DNA of 64,000 nucleotides from Mariniphaga sp041687215 (GTDB taxonomy: Bacteria; Bacteroidota; Bacteroidia; Bacteroidales; Prolixibacteraceae), in NCBI RefSeq assembly GCF_041687215.1, contig NZ_JAWLCI010000021.1, positions 1 to 64,000 of the forward strand. Reading direction: 5' to 3'. The notes under the pieces were generated by a model. It made no database searches, had not been told where the DNA came from, and worked only from the letters and a program-made list of their open reading frames with translations. Numbering within the stretch: the first letter of the stretch is position 1; each line of letters starts with the position of its first letter. Positions 33,406-41,330 of this stretch are shown piece by piece. A program made the position numbers and the translations under genes.

Positions 33406-34482
33406 ATGCCAAAACAAATTAATAAAATGGATTTCAAGGGTCAAAATATTTATTGTGGAATTGATGTTCACAATAAAAGTTGGAAAACCACTATTTTAGT
33501 TGAAGACATTTTTCACAAAACTTTTAGTCATGATCCTGAACCTAAACAATTATCCAATTATCTTCATGAGTACTTTCCAGGAGGTATTTACCATGCTGCA
33601 TATGAAGCTGGTTTTTGTGGGTTTTGGATACAGAAAAAACTTCAGCAATTAGGGATTAATACAATTGTTACCCATGCTGCAGACATACCGACTACCGACA
33701 AGGAAAAACGACAAAAAGAAGACAAACGGGATAGCCAGAAAATTGCCCGGGCTTTGAAAAACGGGGATATTGAAGCTATTTATGTTCCTTCTGATATTGC
33801 ATTAGAGAATCGGCTTTTAGTTCGGGCAAGATTTACAATAGCGAAAGACCTTCGCCGGAACAAGCATCGTATTAAAGCATTTCTGTTTTTTTACGGGATA
33901 CGTTTTCCTGAGGAATTCTCTGATGCTAAACGGCACTGGAGTAAAAAGTTTATTTGCTGGCTTGAATCAATTGAACTCAAAGACCAAAGTGGAAAAGAAG
34001 CCCTGGGTGTATTAATAAGGCAAATCAAATCATTGCGTTCTGAATTACTGGTTATTACCAGGCAAATAAGAGCATTGTCAAAAACGGAAAGGTTTAAAGA
34101 AGATTGTGATTTATTAAGAAGTATTCCCGGTATCGGAGAAAATACCACAATGAGGTTTTTGACAGAAATAGTTGACATCAAACGCTTCAGTAGTTTAGAT
34201 AAATTGGCTTCCTATATTGGCTTTATACCTTCTACTAACTCATCCGGGGAAAAGCAGCGCCATGGGGATATCACCCCTCGTGGGCACAAAGCTTTACGGA
34301 CGCTATTGGTTGAAGATGCATGGATTGCCATTGGTAAAGACCCCTCACTAATGGCAAGCTATTATAAATTATGCAAAAGGATGGACGGCAACAAAGCAAT
34401 TGTCCGGATTGCAAAAAAACTTCTTGCCAGAATGGCTTTTGTATTAAGAGAACGAAAGAAATATGAGATATACATCGGATAA
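33406..34482 (+). CDS. IS110-family DEDD transposase
   Basis: A 358-residue transposase with the N-terminal RuvC-like DEDD domain: YCGIDVHNKSW (first Asp), AAYEAGFCG (Glu), then ADIPTTDKEKRQKEDKRDSQ with the two last Asp residues. The C-terminal Transposase_20 domain follows: LLRSIPGIGENTTMRFLTEI, then KLASYIGFIPS, SSGEKQRHGDITPRGH and LVEDAWIA. This second domain carries the catalytic Ser in IS110 recombinases. The frame is complete, so the copy may be active. Confidence 0.93.
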   Translation: MPKQINKMDFKGQNIYCGIDVHNKSWKTTILVEDIFHKTFSHDPEPKQLSNYLHEYFPGGIYHAAYEAGFCGFWIQKKLQQLGINTIVTHAADIPTTDKEKRQKEDKRDSQKIARALKNGDIEAIYVPSDIALENRLLVRARFTIAKDLRRNKHRIKAFLFFYGIRFPEEFSDAKRHWSKKFICWLESIELKDQSGKEALGVLIRQIKSLRSELLVITRQIRALSKTERFKEDCDLLRSIPGIGENTTMRFLTEIVDIKRFSSLDKLASYIGFIPSTNSSGEKQRHGDITPRGHKALRTLLVEDAWIAIGKDPSLMASYYKLCKRMDGNKAIVRIAKKLLARMAFVLRERKKYEIYIG

Positions 34483-34876
34483 ATTTAAATCTGCTATAAA
34501 AACAAAAATACCAGGCATAGTCCGTTAGAACCGTTCTGCAACCAAAGGTTTGCAACTGAGAGAGTGCGGCTGCCAACTATAATAGATTAAACAAGGTATT
34601 GCAACTAGTTTGCTAATAGAAGATTGTTTTTATAGTCAGTAAACGATGTTGAAATATTGACAACTTTTTAATCAATTATTTTTTAAGGTAAAAGTTCTCA
34701 ACATTCCAACATTGCATTAATATCAGCATGTCTGATTTTATAGAATAATTAGGGAAAATATGAAAAAACTTAATTAAAAGCTTGCTTTACAACATAGAAG
34801 AACGGTTCCTTGTGGTGCAGATAAACCTTATTTTTAGGAGTTTAACCTTAGTTGTTTGTGGATTCCCGGAAAACCC

Positions 34877-34919
34877 AACCTTATTTAACCTTATTACGGG
34901 AAATAAGGTGAATAAGGTT
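34877..34919. repeat. Hairpin repeat of the AATAAGGTGAATAAGGTT family
   Basis: The left arm AACCTTATTTAACCTTATT (34877-34895) pairs, with two mismatches, with AAATAAGGTGAATAAGGTT (34901-34919) around a 5-base loop. It shares the right arm with 8836-8853. Confidence 0.7.
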
Positions 34920-35159
34920 TGTGGCGGGGTGTGGTGGGCTGCTACTGAGGTTGAGGACGAGGAAAATAAGGTTTATTTTGGAACGGACGGTTCCTTTGGC
35001 GCTGAGCTGGTGATTTTGAATCACCTGCTCAATTGTTGTTTTATCACCCAGTCCTCCAGCAGGCGGATCGCCTGCTTAGTTGCGGCTTAAATTTTTACCA
35101 CCCCGTCTTCGTCCATATTTTATCTGCTAAAGATTAACTTTTTATACGGACTTCAGCCA

Positions 35160-35211
35160 CCCCTCCTTTAATCAACATCCAATTCCAAAACAAAATCCGT
35201 TAAAGGAGGGG
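35160..35211. repeat. 12-bp inverted repeat (CCCCTCCTTTAA)
   Basis: CCCCTCCTTTAA at 35160-35171 and TTAAAGGAGGGG at 35200-35211 are perfect inverted repeats. The CCGTTAAAGGAGGGGAAA end also occurs at 8651-8668, so this is a dispersed element. Confidence 0.65.
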
Positions 35212-35433
35212 AAAGTTAGGAGAGCGGTGCAGCAACTGCGGCAGTTTGCGCAGGTTTTTGGCGGCGGGGATGGCATCCCTGCCGAAGTTGGGTGCTGTGG
35301 TTCGGCACCTGGAGGCGGCTGTTGGGGATAGGGATGCTATCCTTTGGTGAATGTTGTTTGCTTTTAACCACCCCGGCTTCGTCCAAGGCTGTCATTGCGA
35401 GCGGACGAAGGGAGCGAAGCAATCTGTTCATAT

Positions 35434-35730
35434 TTACACCAAACCTTCATAAAGGTCTTTCCATTCCGGGTTCATGGTTTCAATTAATTGGATTTTCTTT
35501 TTGCGACTTCCGGCTTTGATCTGTTTCTCCCTTGCAATTGCTTCTCCAATATCTGTATAATTCTCATACCACACAAGCTTTTCAATGTTATACCTTGCTG
35601 TGAAACTTTTAGGGTTTTGTTTGAATTTGTGCTCTTCCATACGACGAACAAGATTATTGGTTACTCCTGTATAAAGAACTGTGTTGTACTTGTTGGTGGC
35701 AATGTATGTCTGGTAAGTGCGAAATTGCAT
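35434..35730 (-). CDS. GIY-YIG domain nuclease (small, UPF0213-like)
   Basis: A 98-residue GIY-YIG protein. The GIY-like part is NTVLYTGVTNNLVRRM, where YTG stands for the usual YIG, with Arg in NLVRRM and HK after it. The later Glu is in IAREKQIKAGSRKKKI, and the end has WKDL. These small proteins cleave or nick DNA, or are suspected to, and in Bacteroidota they often occur near dispersed palindromes. Here CATTGCGAG/GAAGCAATCT-type motifs are on both sides (about 35393 and 35897). No partner gene. Confidence 0.85.
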   Translation of the reverse strand: MQFRTYQTYIATNKYNTVLYTGVTNNLVRRMEEHKFKQNPKSFTARYNIEKLVWYENYTDIGEAIAREKQIKAGSRKKKIQLIETMNPEWKDLYEGLV

Positions 35731-35954
35731 TTTTTTTAATTTTTTGGTTCTGTGGTTTTAAGTTTGGTTGGTGCGGGAGCGGGCAGATTGTTTTGTCCTG
35801 ACTCCTTCGTTCCTCGGAGTCACTCCTCCCGTTTTCATCGGGATTAGTTCCACTTGCAGGATTCAGTTCGCTCACTCCTGAATCCTGAGTGTCACTGAAT
35901 CGCAATGACAGGTTCCGAGGAGCGTTTGAATGTGCGGTTAAAAACCGCGCGACC
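35731..35954. repeat. Spacer with repeat-like palindromes
   Basis: GC-richer spacer with AATCGCAATGACAGG (35897-35911), the reverse of the CATTGCGAG motif at 35393, and a small hairpin GCGGTT/AACCGC (35934-35948) just beyond the deacetylase stop that could end its transcript (no clear T tail). Confidence 0.4.
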
Positions 35955-36803
35955 CTATAACTCCACCAACGGTACTTTATCCCATTCAATGTTTTTTACT
36001 GCTGTTCCGATATCCACAAACTCAAAGTCGGAGAGCCATTTTTCGAGTTTGGCTGTTGCACCTTTTAATCCTACATACGATTTGAACTTACGGAAAACTG
36101 ATAATTCTTTGATTACGGGTTGTTCCGCATCAAAATCCCTTGGGTGGAGGTAGCTCATCACGTAATCCGATTGCTTTGTCCATTTTTTAATTAATGCATA
36201 AGGAAATAACCTGAAATAACCGCCACCACTAAAGATGATGGATTTGCCTGCAAGTATTGAATAATTAATGGGCAATTCCTTTAATTCAATTCCATTGTAT
36301 TTTAAAATTGAAGGAATGGGCTGTTTGTATGATGGGAAACCGCCGTGTGCACGAGGTGCAGGGAAGATGGAGGAATCGACTTCAATGCCGTGTTTAACGA
36401 GTATTTCGAAGGCCCATTTTTCGTTTTCGGTAATGGAAAAACCCGGGGCACGAAAGTATTTTACTTTTTGCCCGGTTATGTCCTCCAGGGTTTTTATGGA
36501 ATACTCCAAATCTTTTTCAAACTCAGCCGGAGTTTGCTCGTACACCAGTTGGTGCATGCGGGCGTGGGTGCCCACCTCGTAACCACGCGACACAATTTCC
36601 TTTACAACCTCCGGGTAGGTTTCGGCTATCCAGCCCAGGCAAAAAAAGGTGGCTTTGGTGTTGGTACGTTCCAGAATATTAAAAATGCGGTCCATGTTTT
36701 GGTGGATGCGCACTTCGTAATTTTTCCATTCGTTAATGGTTTTGGTCGATTCATTATCGAGTATGTGGAACCATTCTTCGATGTCGAAAGTGAGGATTTT
36801 CAT
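35955..36803 (-). CDS. Polysaccharide deacetylase (full-length copy)
   Basis: A 282-residue NodB-type deacetylase with DUF3473-like C-terminus, as found in exopolysaccharide loci. It would remove acetyl groups from amino sugars. Motifs: TFDIEEWFH (Asp7), THARMH with metal-binding His80 and His84, YFRAPGFS, and SYLHPRDFD for the catalytic His. It is the last gene of the exopolysaccharide operon. Its first ~63 codons are near-copies of the fragments at 39804-39994 and (first ~55) 38224-38390, so it appears to have been separated from its operon by two insertions. The AlbA-type gene ends 9 bp before its ATG. Confidence 0.93.
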   Translation of the reverse strand: MKILTFDIEEWFHILDNESTKTINEWKNYEVRIHQNMDRIFNILERTNTKATFFCLGWIAETYPEVVKEIVSRGYEVGTHARMHQLVYEQTPAEFEKDLEYSIKTLEDITGQKVKYFRAPGFSITENEKWAFEILVKHGIEVDSSIFPAPRAHGGFPSYKQPIPSILKYNGIELKELPINYSILAGKSIIFSGGGYFRLFPYALIKKWTKQSDYVMSYLHPRDFDAEQPVIKELSVFRKFKSYVGLKGATAKLEKWLSDFEFVDIGTAVKNIEWDKVPLVEL

Positions 36804-36812
36804 AAGAAGCGT

Positions 36813-38174
36813 TTAATCAATAATATTCCAATAACCATTTTTTTCACCGCCCACCCGCTTAAGCTTTCTATCTTCCTTTAATTTGTCTATGTCTCGCTGA
36901 ATTGTCCTGCTTGAAACGCCAATGTCTAAGGATAGTTCTTTTGCCGATAATTTGCTATTCTCTTTTAACAGGCTTAAGATTTTTTTGCGTCGTTTATCTA
37001 CGACACTATCTACGACATTATCTACGACATTATCTACGACATTTTTATTTTTTGCGAAAACAGTTGCTGCAAAACCTCCCGGAATACTTTCAAAAAGTGG
37101 CTGTTTCAGGCCATATTCAACAAACATGTTGCGAACACGTTTAATACCGGTTCCGTATTTCTCAATCCAGCCCATTTCCTTCACTATTTTTGCTATTTGC
37201 CGGTTCCGTGGAGTTGAAACATAGTTGTTTGTCAAAAGTTGTTCAATTGTAATTGAATCGGGCAAGCCTCCGGGATTGAAAAACAGGATATGGTCGTTAA
37301 ATACTTTAACAATGCTATCACTTGAAGATGTATAGTCGCGGTGAATAATCATGTTAAGCACTAATTCCCTGATTCCTTCGAGCGGATATTGCCAGCGTTG
37401 AATATTTTCAATTTGCTTGTCTGTAATAATCAATTCTTTATTGATATGTTTCCTTACAAACGACATCACTTCATCAACCTGGGTGAGAATATCCCCCGAA
37501 CTGGTGATGTCATCTTTTATAACAATTTCGGAAGCAAAAAGGCCGAGTTGAATGGTCGTAAACAAATTATCCTCTTTACAAAACATCAAATAACAGCCGT
37601 TTGAAATATTATCCTCTTTAAGCAAAAGTTCATTTTTGATGAGAAATTCTTCTGCGGAATCAAAATGTATATTTGAATTGCGTTGCATAATGCTATTCAT
37701 CACTTTCTCAACCTTTTCAATTGAAATATCAGCCAATGTTTTTCCCGGGCGTGGATAATAATCCCAACTGGAATTTATGGTTTGCAGGTGCATGTTCGAT
37801 ACCTCGTTAACCGATAACAAATGATTTGAGTTACCCACACGCTTATAATATCTGCCCCTTGTTGATACCGGTTTAACAGGATATTCAGATACATAAAAGG
37901 ATACTACATTTTTCCCATTAACGGTATGGATTTCAGCATCGGGAATAATTTGCGGCATCGTTTTATTTTTGATTGCATTTATCCAGTTTTGAAGCGTTTC
38001 TTTACCGATACTAACGCCGGAAATATCGCCTTTGTCCGAAATCCCGATATACACAGACCCACCCTTTGCATTTGAAAAGGCAACAAGCGTTTCTATAACA
38101 TCTTCTCTGAACGATGTTTTAAACTCCGATTGAAGTCCTTCACCTGCCTGAACTATATTTTGAAATTTTGACAT
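36813..38174 (-). CDS. AlbA/Schlafen-type ATP-binding regulator
   Basis: A 453-residue protein. An AlbA_2 (Schlafen-like) domain lies near residues 12-130 (ESEFKTS-like EGLQSEFKTSF, AFSNAKGGSVYIGISD, YYKRVGNSNH). A GHKL ATPase-like HATPase_c_4 part follows at about 270-400 (REVVLN-like IRELVLNMIIHRDY, FNPGGLPDSI, GTGIKRVRNMF). A linker of NVVDNVVDSVVD repeats leads to a C-terminal winged helix (KILSLLKENSKLSAKELSLDI). Such proteins are usually DNA-binding regulators and some are linked to mobile DNA or defence. Role here is unknown. The linker is encoded by four 12-bp tandem repeats. It is one of the two cassettes inserted in the deacetylase locus. Confidence 0.85.
   Translation of the reverse strand: MSKFQNIVQAGEGLQSEFKTSFREDVIETLVAFSNAKGGSVYIGISDKGDISGVSIGKETLQNWINAIKNKTMPQIIPDAEIHTVNGKNVVSFYVSEYPVKPVSTRGRYYKRVGNSNHLLSVNEVSNMHLQTINSSWDYYPRPGKTLADISIEKVEKVMNSIMQRNSNIHFDSAEEFLIKNELLLKEDNISNGCYLMFCKEDNLFTTIQLGLFASEIVIKDDITSSGDILTQVDEVMSFVRKHINKELIITDKQIENIQRWQYPLEGIRELVLNMIIHRDYTSSSDSIVKVFNDHILFFNPGGLPDSITIEQLLTNNYVSTPRNRQIAKIVKEMGWIEKYGTGIKRVRNMFVEYGLKQPLFESIPGGFAATVFAKNKNVVDNVVDNVVDSVVDKRRKKILSLLKENSKLSAKELSLDIGVSSRTIQRDIDKLKEDRKLKRVGGEKNGYWNIID
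36996..37043 (-). repeat. Four 12-bp tandem repeats inside the AlbA-type gene
   Basis: On the + strand ATCTACGACACT and then ATCTACGACATT three times (36996-37043). In the gene it encodes the repeated VVDN/VVDS linker. The unit length is a multiple of three, so changes in copy number alter linker length without frameshift. Confidence 0.9.
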
Positions 38175-38201
38175 AGGTATTGTTTTTTGCCAAAGTCAAA
38201 G

Positions 38202-38390
38202 TTAGTTGTAAAATCTTAATACTCCCAGAAAAAAGGTGGCTTTGGTATGGGTGCGTTCCAGTATATTGAAAATGCGCTCCATGTTTAGGTGGATGCGCAC
38301 TTCGTAGTTCTTCCATTCATTGATGGTTTTTGTCGATTCATTATCGAGTATATGGAACCATTCTTCGATGTCGAAAGTTAGGATGTTCAT
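38202..38390 (-). pseudogene. 5' fragment B of the polysaccharide deacetylase
   Basis: From ATG 38390 it reads MNILTFDIEEWFH and continues in close agreement with the full deacetylase for about 54 codons (to KATFF at 38235). It then departs into LGVLRFYN and a stop. At DNA level the match runs from 38224 to 38390. The region downstream of the break (toward 38174) has no more deacetylase. It is a severed, duplicated 5' end left next to the AlbA-type cassette, and the fragment cannot make a working enzyme. Confidence 0.9.
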
Positions 38391-38463
38391 AATGAATTGT
38401 TCTGGATTGAATTCTGGAGCAGGCTTCAAAAAAAGCAAAGGCAGACAACATTTGTTAAAACAA

Positions 38464-38805
38464 CTAAATGAGTGATAAAAGCTGGTTCAATTGCTCTCTT
38501 TCCTGAAAATGTGTGACGGCAATGTTATGAAAACCGTTGTTTCGTTGTTTGCGGTTTTTATTTACAGCATCAAGTATTTGTTTCACAACAGCGTTGGTGT
38601 TTGTATATTTAGCCCTGATGTTGTTTTTTTCAATAAAATGCAGCAATTCATCCGCAAAAGCCCTCGAAATGAAGTCGATTCCTGCAAAATTGAAAGCAAC
38701 TATTTTACAGTCAGAAATATTCAGATTTTTCCTTATTTCTTCCATTGCCACACGTGTGGTTATTGTTGAAGGCAAATAATCTGCTATGTTGAAAATGATT
38801 TCCAT
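38464..38805 (-). CDS. STAS-like DUF4325 protein
   Basis: A 113-residue protein of the STAS-like (DUF4325) type: an alpha/beta fold with VAFNFAGIDFISRAFADELL, which resembles the SpoIIAA-like core where a Ser/Asp turn is phosphorylated (here DFISRAF). The neighbour gene encodes a GHKL ATPase with an N-terminal STAS-like part. Such pairs resemble anti-sigma/anti-anti-sigma partners, and the two probably interact. It begins 44 bp after the ATPase gene. The target is unknown. Confidence 0.75.
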   Translation of the reverse strand: MEIIFNIADYLPSTITTRVAMEEIRKNLNISDCKIVAFNFAGIDFISRAFADELLHFIEKNNIRAKYTNTNAVVKQILDAVNKNRKQRNNGFHNIAVTHFQEREQLNQLLSLI

Positions 38806-38849
38806 TCTATTTGCAAAAGTAGTTTAAATATTCTCTTTAACAAACAAAG

Positions 38850-39755
38850 TTACTCCAGAAAAGTTGTATAGTTAAAGTCTGCATTTGTTTTTGCCGGAAC
38901 CTGTAAGGCAAGCAATGTTCCTTGCCATCCGGATGTTTTTAAAGGTGCTATTTGTTCCAGCTCACTGGTATAAATGTACAAGGCATTTCCCGAAAAGAGC
39001 ACATATTTACCCTTTAATCCCTCTACCAGCATTCGTCTTGAGGTATCAATCCCGTAACCACGTGTTTCTGTTATTTGTTTGGTACTTTTGCCGTTTATGG
39101 CAAATTGAAGCGCTTTGGTGTGGCTTGTAATTTCAGTATTTCCGGTTTTTTTATATGAGCCCAGAATACCTGACCCGGCATCAGCTATACATATATCGAT
39201 GTACCCCTTTTGCGGAAAGGATTGTACCATAATCCAGCCATTTTTAGCTTCCGCGTGTTCAACTATATTGTCCATGGCTTCGCTAATCAGATACTTTACA
39301 GCCGTAATTATCTGGCCCTTAAGGTTGGCTTGTTGTATCAATATATTTTCGAATGTAGTAAGCAGTTGTTCGCGAATGCCGGTATGTTTTGCAGATGCTG
39401 GTATTTTGCATACCGGCAAATAGGTTTTAGATGAAAATTTTAACAGCTTATTTTCCCAGTTCTCTGTTATATTGACATCAAACCCTGATGGGAAGTGAAT
39501 AGTGTTCAGGTAAGGCTCGATTTTATTCGATAGTTGAAAATATAGTTTTTTACCCTTTTCCTTTTCGTTGGCACATAATGCACATAAAGGAAGGATAAAA
39601 AAAGGATGCACAAACAGTACTTTCTTTAAATCGATAAGCAATTCTTTTTTAGCTGTAAATTTAGCCCATTGTTCCAACACATCGAGCAACGAACGAAGTG
39701 ATTCACCCATTGAATCGCCTTGTGGATTTGGAATATTTATTTTCCCGGGGCTCAT
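38850..39755 (-). CDS. GHKL ATP-binding protein with N-terminal STAS-like region
   Basis: A 301-residue protein. The first ~100 residues look STAS-like (ELLIDLKKVLFVHPFFILPL). The second half is an HATPase_c domain with the N-box YLISEAMDNIVEHAEA, the G1-type IADAGSGI and a G2-like TRGYGIDTSRRMLV. There is no histidine phosphotransfer domain, so it is probably a serine-kinase-type anti-sigma-like factor working with the STAS-like protein that follows. Its ATG overlaps the stop of deacetylase fragment A (ATGA), so it is translated through that fragment. Confidence 0.8.
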   Translation of the reverse strand: MSPGKINIPNPQGDSMGESLRSLLDVLEQWAKFTAKKELLIDLKKVLFVHPFFILPLCALCANEKEKGKKLYFQLSNKIEPYLNTIHFPSGFDVNITENWENKLLKFSSKTYLPVCKIPASAKHTGIREQLLTTFENILIQQANLKGQIITAVKYLISEAMDNIVEHAEAKNGWIMVQSFPQKGYIDICIADAGSGILGSYKKTGNTEITSHTKALQFAINGKSTKQITETRGYGIDTSRRMLVEGLKGKYVLFSGNALYIYTSELEQIAPLKTSGWQGTLLALQVPAKTNADFNYTTFLE

Positions 39756-39994
39756 GTTACAATACGTTTACTTTTACTGTCCTTTTCAACCATTTTATGT
39801 ATAAGGTAGGTTTCGGCAATCCAGCCCAGGCAAAAGAAGGTGGCTTTGGTGTTGGTACGTTCCAATATATTAAAAATGCGTTTCCTATTTTGGTGGATGC
39901 GTACTTCGTATTTTTTCCACTCGTTAATGGTTTTGGTGGATTCATTATCGAGAATATGGAACCATTCTTCGATGTCGAAAGTGAGGATGTTCAT
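39752..39994 (-). pseudogene. 5' fragment A of the polysaccharide deacetylase
   Basis: From ATG 39994 it reads MNILTFDIEEWFH and follows the full deacetylase for about 63 codons (to WIAETY near 39804). It then departs into an unrelated 17-residue tail and a TGA at 39752-39754. About 15 of 190 aligned bases differ from the full-length copy by my count. Its start overlaps the acetyltransferase stop (ATGA), the expected coupling for the ancestral deacetylase, and its stop overlaps the ATG of the ATPase gene (ATGA). It might still act as a coupling leader peptide. Confidence 0.9.
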
Positions 39995-40572
39995 GCTATT
40001 GGTTTTTGAGGGATTTCTTTAATAACCCGGGCAGGACGACCGGTTGCAATTTTCCATGCCGGAATATCTTTTGAAACTATTGATCCTGCCCCAATTATTG
40101 AACCTTCACCAATTGATACACCAGGCATAATAATAGTTCCCATACCAATCATTACATTTTTCCCAATTATAATTTTTCCTTTTTTATATGGTAGTTTTGT
40201 TGAATTATCACCTATATAATAGTTTGATAAATCTCTTTGATGGCATAAAAGCAAACAACGGTTCGTTATGTGGGTACCTTCGCCAATTTCAATCAGGTGC
40301 GCATTGTTAAAATCCATCCAAACTTCGTAACCAATAAATGCATTTTTACCCACTTTTGCCCCAATCCAGCGCCAAAGCATCGGCCGTATTTTGCGATAGT
40401 TCAGTGGCGAAAGTATTACAGAATACATGCAGTATTTTAGCAGTATTGCTTTTATAATGCCTTTGATGGCAATGCTTGCAGCAGCAAATAATGAAATCTG
40501 GCCATATTCTTCTTCCGAAAAATTGAGACCAACTTTGCGGAGCAGACGAAAAGTTAATGATTTTTCAGCCAT
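39991..40572 (-). CDS. Hexapeptide-repeat acetyltransferase (WcaF/colanic-acid type)
   Basis: A 193-residue left-handed beta-helix acetyltransferase that would put acetyl groups on the exopolysaccharide or its precursor. The repeats are seen as IGAKVGKNAFIGYEV, then IGKNVMIGMGTIIMPGVSIG and SIIGAGSIVSKDIP, ending with ATGRPARVIKEI, typical of the family. CHQRDLSN lies in the loop that holds the catalytic His. It overlaps the TagA-type gene by 19 bp and ends in an ATGA with deacetylase fragment A, so it is in the same operon. Confidence 0.9.
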   Translation of the reverse strand: MAEKSLTFRLLRKVGLNFSEEEYGQISLFAAASIAIKGIIKAILLKYCMYSVILSPLNYRKIRPMLWRWIGAKVGKNAFIGYEVWMDFNNAHLIEIGEGTHITNRCLLLCHQRDLSNYYIGDNSTKLPYKKGKIIIGKNVMIGMGTIIMPGVSIGEGSIIGAGSIVSKDIPAWKIATGRPARVIKEIPQKPIA

Positions 40573-41330
40573 TTTTTTTTAGATAAGATACTTTTAATTA
40601 ATTGAATAAAAATCCATGAAAGTGGCACAATTGCCCGGCTAATATTTTTGGGTTGCTGTAGTAAACGAAATAACCATTCCAGCCCCGTTTTCTGCATCCA
40701 TTTGGGAGCGCGTTTTACGGTGCCGGCAATGTATTCGAATGCCAGGCCAACCCCCACACAAATGGTTGAATTGAGTTTGGGTTGCAGCAAGGCGTTTAAC
40801 CGTTCCTGTTTGGGTGCACCCAGACCACACCAGAAAAAGGTTGGTTGCAGTTGGTTGAGTTCTTTTACCAGCTCGTCAATATCAAATTCATCCAGGGCTT
40901 GAAATGGGGGTGAAACAGCACCTTTTATTTGAATGCCGGGGTATAGTTTTTGCAAATTGCTTGTAAGTTGAGTAATGGTGTAAGAAGTGCTTCCATAAAA
41001 ATAATGCGAAAAACCCTTTTCTGCCGAAACAGCAAACAAGGCATCCATCAAATCTTTGCCCGAAACTTTACCCACATCTTTAAATCCTTTGTTGCGGGCT
41101 ATCCAAACTAAAGGTGCACCATCGGGTACGGTAAGCAAGGAGTTGTTTTGTATGCGGCAATATTCCCCGTTGTGGTTGGCCAAATGCACCGTACGTGCAT
41201 TGGTCACGCAAATATAGCCGGGCTTGTTATTGGTAACTGCTTGCTCAATTACCGTTAAAGCATGGGGTATGTTGGTGACCGAAATGGCTATGTTTTGTAT
41301 TTTAAATCTTTTTCCTTTTTCTGTGTTCAT
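40554..41330 (-). CDS. WecG/TagA/CpsF-family glycosyltransferase
   Basis: A 258-residue GT26-family transferase, which transfers a sugar (in known members N-acetylmannosamine or its uronate) to a lipid-linked acceptor. It has the family blocks TNARTVHLA, TVPDGAPLVWIARN, SHYFYGST, and FFWCGLGAPKQERL, plus the C-terminal RRAPKW-like KRAPKWMQKTGLEWLFRLLQ. The C-terminus also has the amphipathic part SRAIVPLSWIFI for membrane contact. It overlaps the GT4 gene before it by 29 bp. Confidence 0.93.
   Translation of the reverse strand: MNTEKGKRFKIQNIAISVTNIPHALTVIEQAVTNNKPGYICVTNARTVHLANHNGEYCRIQNNSLLTVPDGAPLVWIARNKGFKDVGKVSGKDLMDALFAVSAEKGFSHYFYGSTSYTITQLTSNLQKLYPGIQIKGAVSPPFQALDEFDIDELVKELNQLQPTFFWCGLGAPKQERLNALLQPKLNSTICVGVGLAFEYIAGTVKRAPKWMQKTGLEWLFRLLQQPKNISRAIVPLSWIFIQLIKSILSKKKWLKNH

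Larger units (their letters stand above)
33257..34600 (+). mobile_element. IS110-family insertion sequence
   Basis: A DEDD-type transposase gene (33406-34482) with non-coding ends of about 150 bp (left) and about 115 bp (right). Terminal inverted repeats were not found, as expected for the IS110 group. The exact ends cannot be fixed: the left junction lies between 33245 and 33281 and the right end somewhere after 34482. The long left end with stable hairpins fits the IS110 subgroup, whose bridge RNA is encoded there. Confidence 0.7.
34601..35433. other. Non-coding, repeat-rich stretch
   Basis: No credible gene. The stretch holds a near-perfect hairpin (34877-34919, listed), a 12-bp inverted repeat (35160-35211, listed), and a copy of the widespread CATTGCGAG...GAAGCAATCT intergenic motif at about 35393-35424. 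The frame at 34782-35090 runs through the hairpin and is not family-like. Confidence 0.55.

Noticed and set aside
34782..35090. A 102-codon plus-strand frame
   Set aside because: It passes through the 34877-34919 hairpin, has repeat-derived residues and no family features.
36996..37043. Tandem 12-bp repeats as a possible CRISPR array
   Set aside because: There are no spacers, the units are in frame and encode a protein linker.
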